A DNA stretch of 64,000 nucleotides from Anarhynchus alexandrinus (Eukaryota; Chordata; Aves; Charadriiformes; Charadriidae): contig VUYV01000003.1 of assembly GCA_008711295.1 (NCBI GenBank), forward strand, positions 11,231,881 through 11,295,880. The letters run 5' to 3'. This document shows positions 13,031-26,162 of this stretch, piece after piece. The position numbers and the translations under genes are program-made. The notes below the pieces were generated by a model. That model saw only the letters and a list, made by a program, of their open reading frames with translations. It had not been told where the DNA came from and did not search any database. Positions within the stretch are counted from its first letter, which is position 1. Each line of letters opens with the position of its first letter.

Positions 13031-16000
13031 CATCTCTCAAATTCAGCAGGTTATTCTTCAGTCTATCCTTAAGGTCCTCCAGAACACTCGGGTGATTAAC
13101 ATCAGCCCTGGCAATCAGTTAATTTTAATTTTATTTATTTGTACCTCAACCTGCTGCATAATTACTTCAAATTTTAGGCTGATTATTTGCCGAATCACTG
13201 CTAAAAAGAATGGCATAGGGAATCTCCCCAGCTTTTCTACAGAAAATATACACAAATAATTGTCTTCTCTGCAGTAGTCTTGTCCACACGGCTATCGGAC
13301 AGCCCCATCAACTTCTGGTGGACTTTTTGTTCTTGGTGTTAGGCCCTGCAGCCTCTCCTCTCCCTCCCAGGGCCTTGATAGCCATTGCTGAAGGCCAGCT
13401 CTGATATGATGCAGCTGTGTGACCTTGGACCTGACTGCTGGAAAGAGAGCTGGAAGAAGCCTTGCTGGGGACCTCTATTCCTTCCACGGTATTTAAGCTC
13501 AAGCCCTTGCCCTTGGTCCCTGCACCCATCCTTGCCCCTCACCAACTGGGACCCTGACCCAATTACTTCGCTTCCCAGCCTTGGGCCAGCTTGTCACTAT
13601 GGTCTCATCTGGCAAGCTGGACTTGGGGTTGCCCCAGGTCACTGCCACCCGACCTGCTCTGCTCTCTCTGCCTGGGCACTGTGGGACTGGGACCCATCAT
13701 GAGGACACTGTCCTACCTGCTTTTCTTCACCTGCACTGCCAGCTCCTCTTCCCCTGTGGAGCAGCCTCAGCCCCACAGCCACCTGGAAGGAGGACCAATT
13801 CCTTTACCTAGCTGATCCTCAGATTTGGATTCATATTATATTATCATAATACACGTCAAACTCATGAAGACTAAACTGAGGAATGTTTCTGGAGAGCGAT
13901 GTGGAGAGGAGGAGAAACAGTGTCCTCCAGTTTAGCCTGGTGTTAGCAGAGGAAGCTCCTCAGCTGTGTACTCCACACACTCCCTGAGCACAACCTTGGT
14001 TTGGCTGCTTAACTGTTCCCTGTTAGTTTCTCTTGCTCTAAAAAGGGATTAAACTTTCCTCCTGAGAACAAAAGAATGCTCCTTCCTCCCTCCATGTAAC
14101 AAATGTCAACAGCAACAGCCCTGACTGGAGCTGGGAAGACGTGGAAATTTGCCATTAACTTTAGCAAGTTAAGAAAGAGGCTTCATTTATGGAGCAGGAA
14201 CAAGATGAACCACGGAAAAAGAGTTCAGTCCTCCTCTATGTTCAACTCATATAAACACAGTAACATGTAAGGTTGGACATCAGATACCATTCCTAAGCCT
14301 TGTAAAAATACAGTTAGAAACTTGCAGAAAGCAGCTTTTCCATTCTGAAACACCAAAAAATTACTAGTGACTTTAATGCATTAAATGGCTTGTGTCAATG
14401 TAGCCGGCTTGTAACCTCAGCTAGCCGGCTTTCCTTTTAAAAAAAAATAAATCTGTATTTTGGCAACAATTTTATTATGCCAAGCTACATAGGAGATGAG
14501 CCATAGTCTTCCACTTACTACACTTTAGAAAAATCTCACCTGCAATACTAATTATCAATATGGCCTTCAAAAAGAATGTTAATGCAGTATTGATAACTGT
14601 GTGTTGAAGTACACATAAAGGCACAGAAAATTAGGAATAAAATCCAATCTAAGCTCTATAGTCATGTTCTAGCAAGCTGTGAGTGAACTTCTGCAAGGGG
14701 GGCAGAAGCAGGGAGAGCACCTCATAAAGGCAGGGGATCAGAACACCAGGTTTTATTGGCATAAAATCCACCTGTGATATTAAAATACCTTGTCATTTTC
14801 CTAATTCCATTTAAGAAAACTAAGGCATTTTACAGTGCTCTACATTTTAACTGGCATGCTTTGTTCACTTCTCTTTCCTCTCTCTTTTGTTGCACCTTTC
14901 TTAGAGGTAAAGTGACAAGAAAGGAGAAGGGAGAAAAACAGGGATACAAATATTGGGGGGGGGGAATGAAAAGTTAGAATACATCTTATTGTAATGAAAC
15001 TGTTCAGAGTGAAATTGCTTTTAAAAAAAATAAGCCTTGCCATAATGGTATAGGAATACATGGCAAACCAGGCCTGGAGGTTGAAACAATATTTGTGGGT
15101 TGTTTTGTTTTAAACCAGTAGATATAGTTGGTAAAGTCTTTAAGAACATAGTAAAGCTTACAAGGGAAGTCTGTCGCCAAAAGCTTCACCTTTTCTCCCC
15201 CATTCATATCAGTTGCTCATAAAACATAACCTCCTACAAATTTTGCCTCTTAAAAGAAGTTTGCATACTTACATTCATATCTATTCATGTTTAGCTCAGC
15301 TGCCAGAAATGTTTATCTTAAAATCAGATTCCATTGTCCTCTCCAAGATTAAGCAGCACTGGCCTTAACAGGGTAAAACGAAAACAATACTTCTAATGTT
15401 TAACATTAGTCCCGCATTTGAGCATCTCTACTTGGCTTCTGAACAGGGAATTCCATACAGCATTTACCCAGAGCATGGAAAAGGTTATTATCGATAATAA
15501 AAATTGCAATGGATCACAAGACACTCCTTGGCTCTGCAGATTAGATGGAATAAGGACTTGGAATGCTGGTCCAAGAGGCTCCCAGAAAGGGCTTGATATT
15601 TACTATATGAAATCAGGCAACTGATCATAGTTAAAGGAAAGGGCCCTAAGGAATGAGTATTATTTATTGCATGTCACACCCTTTCTCCCAGGGCCTTGTC
15701 ATTCAAAAGATTTAAATTGTTGTGCTGGATCTAAAGCGAGAGATAAACAGGCATTACCTTAAACCTGCAATGTGGTGCATCCACACTGGGTGACTGAGTA
15801 GCAGATCCTACTACAAGTCTTGTGCTGACACTAATATAGAGGTGGGTTAGTTGGGAATAGCTTGGTTAGCCAAGTACCACGCAGGAGTGTGAAGAGCAGA
15901 GACATCTCAAGTCCTGATCTAAGCAGAAATTCAATTTCACCACTTTTTGAAGTGTGGCAACAGCCAGGTGGGAAGCTGGCTGTTCCCACCTGGAGAAATT

Positions 16001-19000
16001 ATTCCTATGTTCTAGAAAGCTTGCTACAGGTTTTAATTGTTCAGAGTAACTCTTCTTCCAAACGTGTGCCCCATGTATCTCCTTTAACCAAGAATTCAAC
16101 ATTCATAAGTGCTATCAGTGTCTACGTTTCCAGGCTGTAACTGCAGCCTTTGCTGCAGTCCTAAGCAGTACACAGCTATTTTTAGCACAGCAGCCTGGAG
16201 TCCCATTTGATGGGTGTTACATTGAAGGCTGTTTCACCGACCAGAACGGTAACAGTACCATAGACAGGGAGCATATTTTCCCCTCTTCAGGCTAATTAAA
16301 TGTGTTAGGGGACGTTCCCGAGTGAGAGTGGCTAACTGCATGTAAAATACAAGAGATATCCACCTTTCTTCATGGCTGCTAATGAATCACCATTTAGGTG
16401 CCTAATAAACTTGCACATTAAATTCTAATCGCATCCTGCTTCGCTCATTAACCTGAAGCACTCTACCAGCGAAAAACCTATTATTCTAGGAAGCACTACA
16501 GTGCCTGATGGTCCCTGATCAGGCTAAAACCCTGAATCTGGATCTGCAATCTCAGAGCTGCCTAAAGCGGTAATTCCCTCTTTTCTATTCATCATGGCCA
16601 TGCAACTGCTCTGCAACTCTCTTCTGACTCACTGAGCTATATATTTCTTTGCCCTGTTGCTTGCTTCATAAAAATCCTGTCTGGCACTGTAGCTCTGTGG
16701 AAAATTATGTCTGTTTTACAGGTAAATACTTCAGACAGACTAAGCCAAAGCCCAAATTCATTATAAACTTCTATAGTACTGGTTACTATATGCCTCAACT
16801 GGCATTCTTGCTCCTGTTTTGCTAATATCTGCTTACGCCCATTAGCAACCAGCTTTTTCTCCCCTCAGTCACATATCTAATCACCCATCCTCCACAGCTG
16901 GCTTGCCTCCTTCATCATTTCTCAGGTTGTTAAGCACAAAGGAGACAAATTTAATCACAAGTCTTCTTAGAGCCCACAAACTGCAATTCCACACATTTCA
17001 GTACAAATTGGTTAAATGTCCCTATTGCCTCCTTGACTTGAGGATTGGGACTCCCAGCCCCCTTAACCTACTCACAACCAAAATCCAGGGTATTATGATA
17101 GTTTCCCACCTGAACTTCAGTAGTAATCAAGTAGAAAGGAGATTAATTTTGTTCTTTCTGAATAGCATCATCTTGCACATTCAAGATAACCAGCAGTGAT
17201 TGTGCAGACCCCATAGTGATGTCCCACCCAGCAAAACCCTGACCTTTACGGACCACCTGCTAGGGGACGTCTCCACTTCTCCTCCTGCAAGGATCATATT
17301 TACCACCTGGAGTCACACAGTATATGGCCAATATGGGTTCATATTTGTGATTACTATAATGCCAGCTTGTTAGCTGGATGAGACATTTACCCTTTCTACA
17401 GAGAAATGATGCCAATAAGCCATTTCAAGTAAGTTGCCCATTGATAAAGTTTCTACCAGTACAGGCTGGAATCAGAAGAGAAACACAGGCAAAACTCCCA
17501 ATCACAAAAGCCTGGAAATTGATTATTGCTAGAAGTTACACGTGAATGCATTTTATCATTTTATTCCAAAACCCAGAGCATCATTAATTCATCATAAATA
17601 CCAACATCACATCAGTGTTTTCTAGCAGTTGAGCCATCAAGCAGCTATCCTCTCCAGAACAAACTAAATATAGTAACTTATGCATTGTACAAAGAATATA
17701 TTCCCAAGCACATAGTCTCTTTAGACATCTCTGGGAAATACTCTCCTATAATAGAAGAAGTTCATGCTTATAACAGGAAATACTTGTAAAGACTGGGTTT
17801 ATCACAACAAACGAAACGGGAACTCACTGTGTGCAGAGCGGGGTGATGACAGCAACGGCTCCCATCAGCCATCCAGCGAGCACCAGGCAACGTACGCACC
17901 GGGTCAAACGGCATCCTGGAAAATCCCCACAAACACCTCAAGAGCAGGACTAAGGGCAGCCGCTCTTGCAGCCCATCTCAGGAGAGAGCTAACTGCCCTG
18001 GGCTGAGCTGAAATAGAGCCCCTGGTGAGAGGGTGTGGGCGGACTCCCAGGTGAGTGTGGTCAGGACAATCAGAGCCTGTTAGTGCCCTCACACCTGCAG
18101 CCACCTGCATTTGTAGTCCTAAAATATGGAAATGAAGGAGGCAGTGTAAGATGCATGAGGGACTAATTGAAAGCAAAGTTGAATTGCTAAACACTTTCTA
18201 TTAGCTGTGTGGTGCTTTAAAGGGGCAATCACAATAAATTTTGTTGCTGCAAAATGTCTGTTTCCAAAAAGTTCAGCACACTGATTTTATACAAGGGCTC
18301 CTGATCAGACACACACATCACCTCCTTCCAACACAACCAACCAGTGCTCATACCATTCCTTGCAGGACGAGCGAGGAACAGCGAGATTCGGTGCCCAGAC
18401 AATGCCAGTACAAGAGCACACAAGCCCATCCTCGCTCTGACAAAGACAACTTGCTGCAGCTCCAAGACTGAAACTATCCCTGGACATCTCCTCTGTTTGC
18501 AGTACAATCCTTCCCTTATTTTTCCATCCCTCTCCTTCCAAGCCATCCCTGCACCTCCTGATTCCCCCTCACCCTTCCACATACACCCACTGCTTGCTTT
18601 TGTATCTGAAGGTCACGTCAAGATGGCCGGACACAGCGTGTGGTCTCACTGCGCTCAGCCACCGCAGCCAGTCCCATGAGACAAAAGGAAACTTGGCAAA
18701 ATTCGGGAACTTTCTGTTTTGAAAAGAGTGCATGTTCATGCAGAAGTCATGGATTCTGTTCAACTTAATTTTAATAGCTACAAGGGAAAATAATGGACAA
18801 TGGTTGTGTTGCTGCTGGTGGTGCTGATGGTCTTGGTTTTTTTTTTCATTTTACACAACAAAGTTGGCTTCTGGTACATGGAATTATTTCTATCTCCAGC
18901 CTGCCCGGTACAAGGTGATACAGCTAAACAAGAGGTCGTGACTACTTGCAGATGGTTTCCAAACTAAACTACAATGCTAAATGAAGCTTACTTACCAATG

Positions 19001-22000
19001 GAAATTACTAAAGCTGCTTGGACCCCATAAAATGCTGAAGGCATTTTAAGGTTATGACACAGAGCTTTGTAGAGATGACCAAAGCCTCCAAGGAGTTGAG
19101 AGCCTCCCGTGAGATGCCAGTGGAGCTGAAGGAGGCTCAGTGGTTCACAGACCTCCTAAATACAGACACCGCAGCTGTAGCCAGGTATTGATTTTTGCCA
19201 GGTTGTGTCACAAATAGCTGCACCAGAGGGACATACAAGGTCTTACACGGAGTTCCAACATATGCTGTAGAAGATTTTAGAGACGAATCCTTTCTTTTTT
19301 TTTGTTATCTTGAAAAAACACAGACAGAGCTGAAGCTGGGTTGCTTTTAATCAAGATTCAGTGTTCACATTTGGGTTTTCTTCTTGCCAGTGTATCAGCT
19401 GTTATTTCTATCTAAAAGTTTCTGAAAATTGTTTAGCAGAATTTGAGGACTAGAAGATGGGTGTTGAAGGCATCTCCGCAACCCAGGCAGGGGCTGGGGT
19501 CTAATCCAGCAGCGGCAGCAGCGGGCCCTTGCGCAGCTGAGAGCTGATCTGGAACCAGACAGCTCTTCAGTTCAGACATGTCGGTAGCCTCACCGGGCGG
19601 CAGAAAATGAATTTAACTACTACACAAGGTTTGACAAGGCATCTTTAGAGAGTAAGGAGATTTGTCTAAATCCTCACCTGAGCAGGTTCCCTTAGTAGAA
19701 GCCTTCCAAGTGACAAACAACAACCTAAACCTCTGTGGCAACTCCCGTGGTATGGTGCAAGGCACCTGCCTGCTAAATATCCCGCTAGAACAAAAACTAA
19801 GCACTGCAAAGTCCTGTCTCAGCCACCTCTTGGTGCCCCATCTTTCCTGTGATAGGGAAGTTCAAGCTGTTCTCTCTCTCACCAGAGCGTGGTGGGGTTA
19901 CAGACATTAATTGTAAGAAACACAGACATGATAAAGGGGTTGGGAGACACCAAGAAAGTCTGAATTCATACAATTCAATTGTAAATGCATCCAAGCAATT
20001 TCCACGTCTTCACTGCTGCTATGGACTTTTAGGTGAATGCAAGTTCTCCATTTATTAAATTTAGATATATTATGTATAATATTACCTTGGTATTTTTCCC
20101 TTACCTAAATCCCCCAATGTACGTATTACTAAGAATGTTAATTATAATGAGAATGGTTTTAGAGCAAGAAGAAATTACCTGACAACACTGAAAACTGAAA
20201 TGATCTGTGTGCTATTAAACTTGGGAACTGCACTTCAGGGTGTGACTATTTCCATAAGAAGGCAATTACATTGATGAAAGCTGACCAGTAAAATAGCCTG
20301 AATAATTTGTGTACGTGTGGGGAAGGGAGCTGAGAGATAGCTGACTAGAACAGGAATGAACATTATTAGAGGAAGCAATTAGAAAATGATAATTTTTTTT
20401 TAGAGAGTTTGATGCTGAGCTACAGACTATGGCTGCCATGAAGAATGGCTTTGGAATCTAAGGCTGAGCTTTTTAAAAGTATTTTGCTGTAACAAAAAAA
20501 TAACAAAAAGACCAGTGGTCAAGGCAAAGCGTAGTGTGATACCCTTTCTCTTCCCTAACACTGCTAAGATTTGGCAACTTTATGACTGCAGCATATTTCA
20601 TGACTTGAAAAACAAAACCCAAATGATTTTGTCATCACTATTCCTCCCAAGAGACACACACCTCCTGTTCCTTCCCCAGGTACCAGCTCACCTCAACTCT
20701 CTTCTGCCCTGGCACACATGATCCCCACGCAGCGCACCGAAGGGGGAAGCCAAAGTTGCAGAGAGAATAAAGATCAGCTTTTTATCAAGGCGGCTTACAT
20801 AGGAAGTGGCTTTGCGCTATGGAGAGGGGTTTTGGGATAAAATCCTTGTGCCGCTCATTTCGGTTGGAATCACCCGAAGGTAACTAATGCTGAAAATAAT
20901 CACATTTTCTGAAGAAACGCACCACTGAGATGGATGCATCCCCAGAGATATTTTCTGCAGGGTTCTGCAGATCTGGGCATGGAAGATTTGTCCAGCTACA
21001 ACAGGTTCACAGGGGAGAGGTCTTGGTTAGGAATCTAAGAGCTGGAACTTTATTTCAGCTACATTTTTCTTAAATGTTGAAAGACTGGGTTGTTGTGTTT
21101 GTTTTTTTTTAAATGCAGTAACGCACCAATAACTGAATTCTGCACCATATTTCATGTCCCCAGAATATCAGGGTACCTGTTTAACCATTTGCTGCAGTGG
21201 AAAAACTGTCTACTTCTGAAACATGCAGGATGAAAAACCTGAGCGTCCAGCATCCAGGCGCCAAGGGCACCGCCAGCCCTGGCTGTCCCTGCCTGCCCCT
21301 GGGCTCCCCCCACCCAACCACAGCCCAGGACCCCATGTCAGCCCCCCAGGGCCATCAGCCCCTGCCCCATTGACACCACAGCGGGGCCGGTCTCCAGCTC
21401 CCCGCAGTAGGGCCATGTCCTTGCCTATCCTTGACCTGTCCCCAGGGAGGTACCCGATGTCTGGGGCTGTGCCGGTGTCCCCAGTGCCCTGCTCCTGGCT
21501 CGTGGCACCCTGACATTTTTTATATACAACCTTATAAATGGGCAGAGCGTCACCATACAGACAGACCCACCACCACAGCTACAAGCCCTGTACAAACCCA
21601 CCCTCTTATTCCTTTCCAGCAGGATTGGCTGACGGAAATGAAGACTTCCCCACCAGCTACCATGAAAGAAGGGAGGGAAGAGCCTGCTCATGCTCCAGGG
21701 CCCCCTGCCCCTGCCTGGGCACTGGTTTGTGCCCCCACCACCCCAGCCACGGAGCGAGCTGGGGCTGTGGTGCCATGAGGCAGCCATGATCTCCACGGAC
21801 ACAAGCTCTTTCAAACAGATGGGATCTACAAAGGAGTGCCAGCAGCCCAGTGACGGCCAACTGCAGACAAAAATTAAAGCAAATCCCCAAAGCAGAGAGA
21901 TTTCAGGATGAATCCATTTTCCCAGACCTTTATTTTTTTATCTCCCCAACAGAGAAGCAGCTGCAAGAAGATAGGAACGTTTTATTTGCAGTCACCAAGG

Positions 22001-24509
22001 TGAAAGAAGAGGAAGTAGCTAAGATAGGGGTTTAGGCATTTGCTTTGTTGAAAAATAAATTTCCTTTTGTGAGGGCCTCTGTTATGACACAAATCCTCTG
22101 GCTTAAAAATTCCCCAAAAGGGTTCTTTTGAAGGAAAAAATGCCTGCAACCCTCCTGCCCCCCAACAGACATCTGCAAGGCTGAAGAGAGTCCTCCAAAA
22201 GAAGACAGACATTTGACCCACAGACTGAATACTTGGGGTTCCACTTTACCATCTTTTATTGGCTTCTGAGCACTTCATGGTTCAGCTGAGGCAGCTACCA
22301 CAGACCCAGGTCTCCCCTCACTCACGTGTAATGGTGAGGACGTTACCGGGGAAGCCAGTAACAGTGTCCCAAGCCCTGCATGAAGGGTTGGTGGGACACA
22401 GCAGAAGGTACCGTGCCTGCTCCACAGTTGTTTTGTGCCCTCCGGCTTTGGGGGTGAACCATGTGCCAGTCCAGCCCCACAGAGTAATTCAGAGTATTAT
22501 AAAATGTGAGCTGAGGAACCACTGGCCCAGGATAGAAGAGATACAGGGCATGACAAGAATGAACATTTCAGCTGGAGCCTTCCTTTTCTCAGCAGAGTGA
22601 GACCTGCTTATACGGGCTCTCTGCTCCCCCCAAAATTCTCTGAGAAGTCCAGGTCCACCCTCCCATGACTAACTCATAAGCTTAGGGCTATTTTGTCTTT
22701 AATGAGTAATAAGGCTACATCTTAGTACACTATTCACAACTCACATGCATTTTTAGTTGCGCATACATTTTTACCTCATACCTGTTAGCCCTTTATCACA
22801 TTATATTGATTGAGGAATATCTTTACTTTTCAGCACTGTCTTAACCAACCACATTTTTAACCATGAGCTTTACACAAATGCCTTCTGCTTTGATGGCAAA
22901 ACATTCTCTTCTGACTGCAGGTTTTTCATAACTACCTGTGTTTATACTGCTACACTACAGGCCTATCCTCTGCATCCAACATCACTTTCACACCTAAAGT
23001 GTTCAGAATTACTGTATTAACCCATGTGCTGTTGTAACTTATGGTTTCTTTACAACACTGCCATGACATGCTACCATACAAAACGGAAACTGAAGCACAG
23101 TTGGAAAAGTTGAGCATTCTGCTACATCAAAAGACAACATCTAATGGAATGATATCTGGACAATGAGTTTAGAATATCTTCTTGCAAGATGTTACTAGTC
23201 TATAATTAGAGATGGTTAAAAAGAAAAAGAAAAAAAATTCTCTGTGTTCCTTTTTAATCATGTGTTCAAACTAAGATATTTTTTTTTGATCAACAGTAAG
23301 GTATCTGTACATATGAATCAACCATATGTGTAATTCATACTCAGCCTCTCCCAGTTGTAGAGACCTGATCCACATGAAAAAGTTGCAGTGATTTAACCAA
23401 AGAAGGGTTTTTTTAATTGACTCTTTGGACAAAGTAATACACATGGTCATTTGCATTCCCTTGATTTATCAAATAAACATATTTCAGCTGAGAGAAATCT
23501 TGATTTATCAAATAAACATATTTCAGCTGAGAGAAATAAATCACATGACATCGTCTCTGGAAAATACTTGATCCAAATGGCTTTTGAAAAATCCAAGTGA
23601 AATGGATGCAACTTCTGTTTGTAGATTAGTTCCTTTGCATTAGACTCCCCATTCCCTGAAGACTTCACTGTGTATGCAGCTTAGCTGGTTTTCATATGAA
23701 GAATGTGGTTGTACATTTTAAAAATTAACAATACTGCTCTATTTATTTTTTAATCCATAAATTTTAAAGTGCTTTAAAAAAGATAAGTAGTTATCACATC
23801 CTTAAAAATTCATATGAAAATTCAAATGAATTAGGGCACAATATTGCATCAAAAGCCAGTGCCACTTGGCTCTTTTCAAAATATTATTCAAGGAAAAAGC
23901 AGGGATAGAGAGATAAAGTAGAATTACCCAAAGCAACATGGTAGGCTGACAGCAGGGCCAGGAACTGAAATAAAATATTCCAATTCCCAGTGCAATGCAC
24001 ATGTTTACTAGATGCAATTTCTACCCCATCGTGGTTAACTGAAAGCACTGACAGAAGAGTTAAAAATAATGAGAGTAAAACAAATACACAAACAAAAAAC
24101 CCGTCCCAATTCTTATTCAAGAGGCTGCTCAGAAAGTTTTTGCATGAGTAAGAACGTATCCCTTTCCATTCCAGAAATTTAACATATAAGAATCTGCTTT
24201 ATCTTCAAAAAGAATAACTGCCAAATTCAATTTCACTTATGGTCTTGAAAATCCACAGTTCCTCCACTAAACTTAGTGGTATTAAACCACATACACCTAG
24301 ATGCAATGTCAACACTTAGGCAGAGAGGTTTCACACGGGTATACACCATATCTACAGTATGGCCAATGCATGGAGCACAGAAAGAATTGCCAAAAGTCAT
24401 CATGTTTCCAAAACTACTAGAGAAAGAAAGAATATTTGGCATGGTTGGGAAAGTGTCTTCAAAGGGAAAAAAAAAAAAAGGAAGCCGCTGCTTTAAGCTG
24501 CAGACAGTG
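13031..24509. other. Intergenic downstream of PXDC1, no gene recognised
   Basis: Mostly AT-rich unique sequence. It includes two GC-rich patches (about 13.27-13.82 kb and 21.22-21.78 kb) with overlapping low-complexity reading frames but no recognisable protein, and the 39-bp duplication at 23.46 kb. Stretches near 16.34-16.48 and 17.52-17.64 kb are rich in homeodomain-type ATTA motifs. I see nothing that can be called a gene. Confidence 0.55.
23461..23537. repeat. 39-bp perfect tandem duplication
   Basis: The unit beginning TTGATTTATCAAATAAACAT and ending CAGCTGAGAGAAATC at 23461-23499 is repeated at 23500-23537, with the last base not shared. The copies are identical, so the duplication is recent or has been copied in assembly. 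It lies about 1 kb below the inferred end of the PXDC1 transcript. Confidence 0.95.
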
Positions 24510-26044
24510 TACTGAAGGTGAGTTATATTTTATTTCATTAAAATATATTTTAAAAACATACTGTGTAAAAGAATTAGGATTCTCAATAATTTATTATTTA
24601 CATTAGCAAATTCTGTTTGACTGTTATTCTATAGATAGAAATGAAAAGTCTGCAGAAGGGAGTTGTATCAACTTCTTCAGGACCAAGCAAGCCCCTTTAC
24701 CAAGAAACAAGTCCAAAATGCCTTCCTTCCCATTTCGATCCCTTCAAATTCACGTTTGCAAACAGATCGCAAGAAGCTCAACGAAAGGTCACGATGGTGA
24801 GCGTTGAGCGCTCGCAGTGAGAGCCGGGATTCCGGAGCGCTCTGCAAGAGAGAGACCCCGAGGAGATTTTAACGTTGCACTACTCAGTAGTCAAGAGGCT
24901 GCAGGGTCCGATCCCGCTCTTGCTCCCGCTGTCCTACTTCCACTGAAATCCAGGGCATTACATGACAACCAGGCCTGCACCCGGCCCCGCAGGCATATCT
25001 CAGAAAGCTAGACAGACTCCTTGAGCCAGGCTGGCAGGGGAGAGAGTGTTTTTCCTACCACTCTAGACACACTGTAGCTTATCACTCTTTTTCAGTCCAG
25101 TCACGACGTAAATCTCATTGCCTTCCTCCCCCTCCTCTGGGGAGAAAGATGCATAGGGAATTCTCTCTCTGATGTAAACAACTGTAAGCACCATTCACAT
25201 TTTCTGGTCCACATGAAAAAAATTTGTATCCAAGTGCCTGTCGTAGCCTTGACCGTTCTTAGCAGGGGGCAGCTCAGCTTTCCCATCAGCTTTCCAGATC
25301 TTTGAAATCACATGGGTACCCAAACGTCACGCACACAGTCCATTGCAATGCCAGCCGCTGTCTGCTTTACTATTCCAGAAAAGAGTAGTCACCTCATCAG
25401 TGATTATATAAAAAACGATGATTAAAAGAAGTAAAGCGGTCAGGTCACGTGTCCTGTTTCCTGGAGGCACTCAATGGTATTTCTGACATCTCGTGTAAGG
25501 CACCAGTCATCTGGTAGCTGAGCAAAATGTGACCCGCGAGCCCTCCATTAAGCAACCGCAGAGGGAACTGACAAAATTCAGCTGGTTTGCTCGCTTTCTC
25601 GCTTACATAGCATAAAAAGTGTGGTCACGCCATCTGGGGAAGTTTCTGGTGGTATCCTAAAAGAGGAAGCCTCAACTTGCACTGCAAGGCAAGGAGCACG
25701 GGTGACAGCATACTACAGCACAAGTTTCCGATGGCTGCGTCAGAGTGGCAGCTCCCACAGGCATAGCAGAGATTTCCTCGAGCCCCAAGAGGCCTCTGCT
25801 GCCTTGCTTTCACAGAAAACGAGTTTGTTGTCAGCACTGAAGCAGTTACCTCCTTACGAGATGTCTCCATAACACAGAACGGAGGGCCCGACTACAAAAC
25901 CAGCTTTGTGGCGTGCTCGCTGCAACTTCTCTGCTCTTGGTCTTGCCCGCACAGCCTTATGCACAGAGACGCAACGCCGGAGATAGCAGAGCCTATGGAC
26001 GAAGAGGTCGGCTGGATGCTGGCTGACTGCATCACTGGGCAGCC
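24510..26044 (-). other. PXDC1: PXDC1 3' untranslated region (inferred extent)
   Basis: This is the sequence between the stop codon and the first canonical minus-strand poly(A) signals. I found no AATAAA or ATTAAA on the minus strand between 26044 and about 24600, which suggests one long 3' UTR of about 1.5 kb. The segment is less AT-rich than the DNA below it, which fits transcribed sequence. The exact end is inferred. Confidence 0.55.
24529..24595 (-). terminator. Candidate PXDC1 polyadenylation signals
   Basis: Two AATAAA hexamers on the minus strand, at 24595-24590 and 24534-24529. About 50 bases further on there is a run of thymines on the minus strand (24480-24464) that could serve as the U-rich downstream element. 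They are the first canonical signals after the stop codon. Confidence 0.55.
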
Positions 26045-26162
26045 TCAGTCCAGGATATCAGTCTCAAAAGGGACCAGGTGGTAGTATGTCAAATTGGTGA
26101 CATAAGCTGTCGGATCATCACTGTCTTCTAGCTCTGAGGTAAAGTCACTAACGCTTTCAAAC
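26045..26162 (-). CDS. PXDC1: PXDC1 coding exon 5 (C-terminus and stop)
   Basis: This exon begins with the base completing the leucine codon, then encodes [38 protein letters not shown] and TGA (26047-26045). The acceptor is TCCTTAG. The acidic run ELEDSDD followed by [10 protein letters not shown] is the conserved PXDC1 tail. Only the penultimate residue and a few acidic-region positions differ from the mammalian sequence I remember. Confidence 0.96.
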
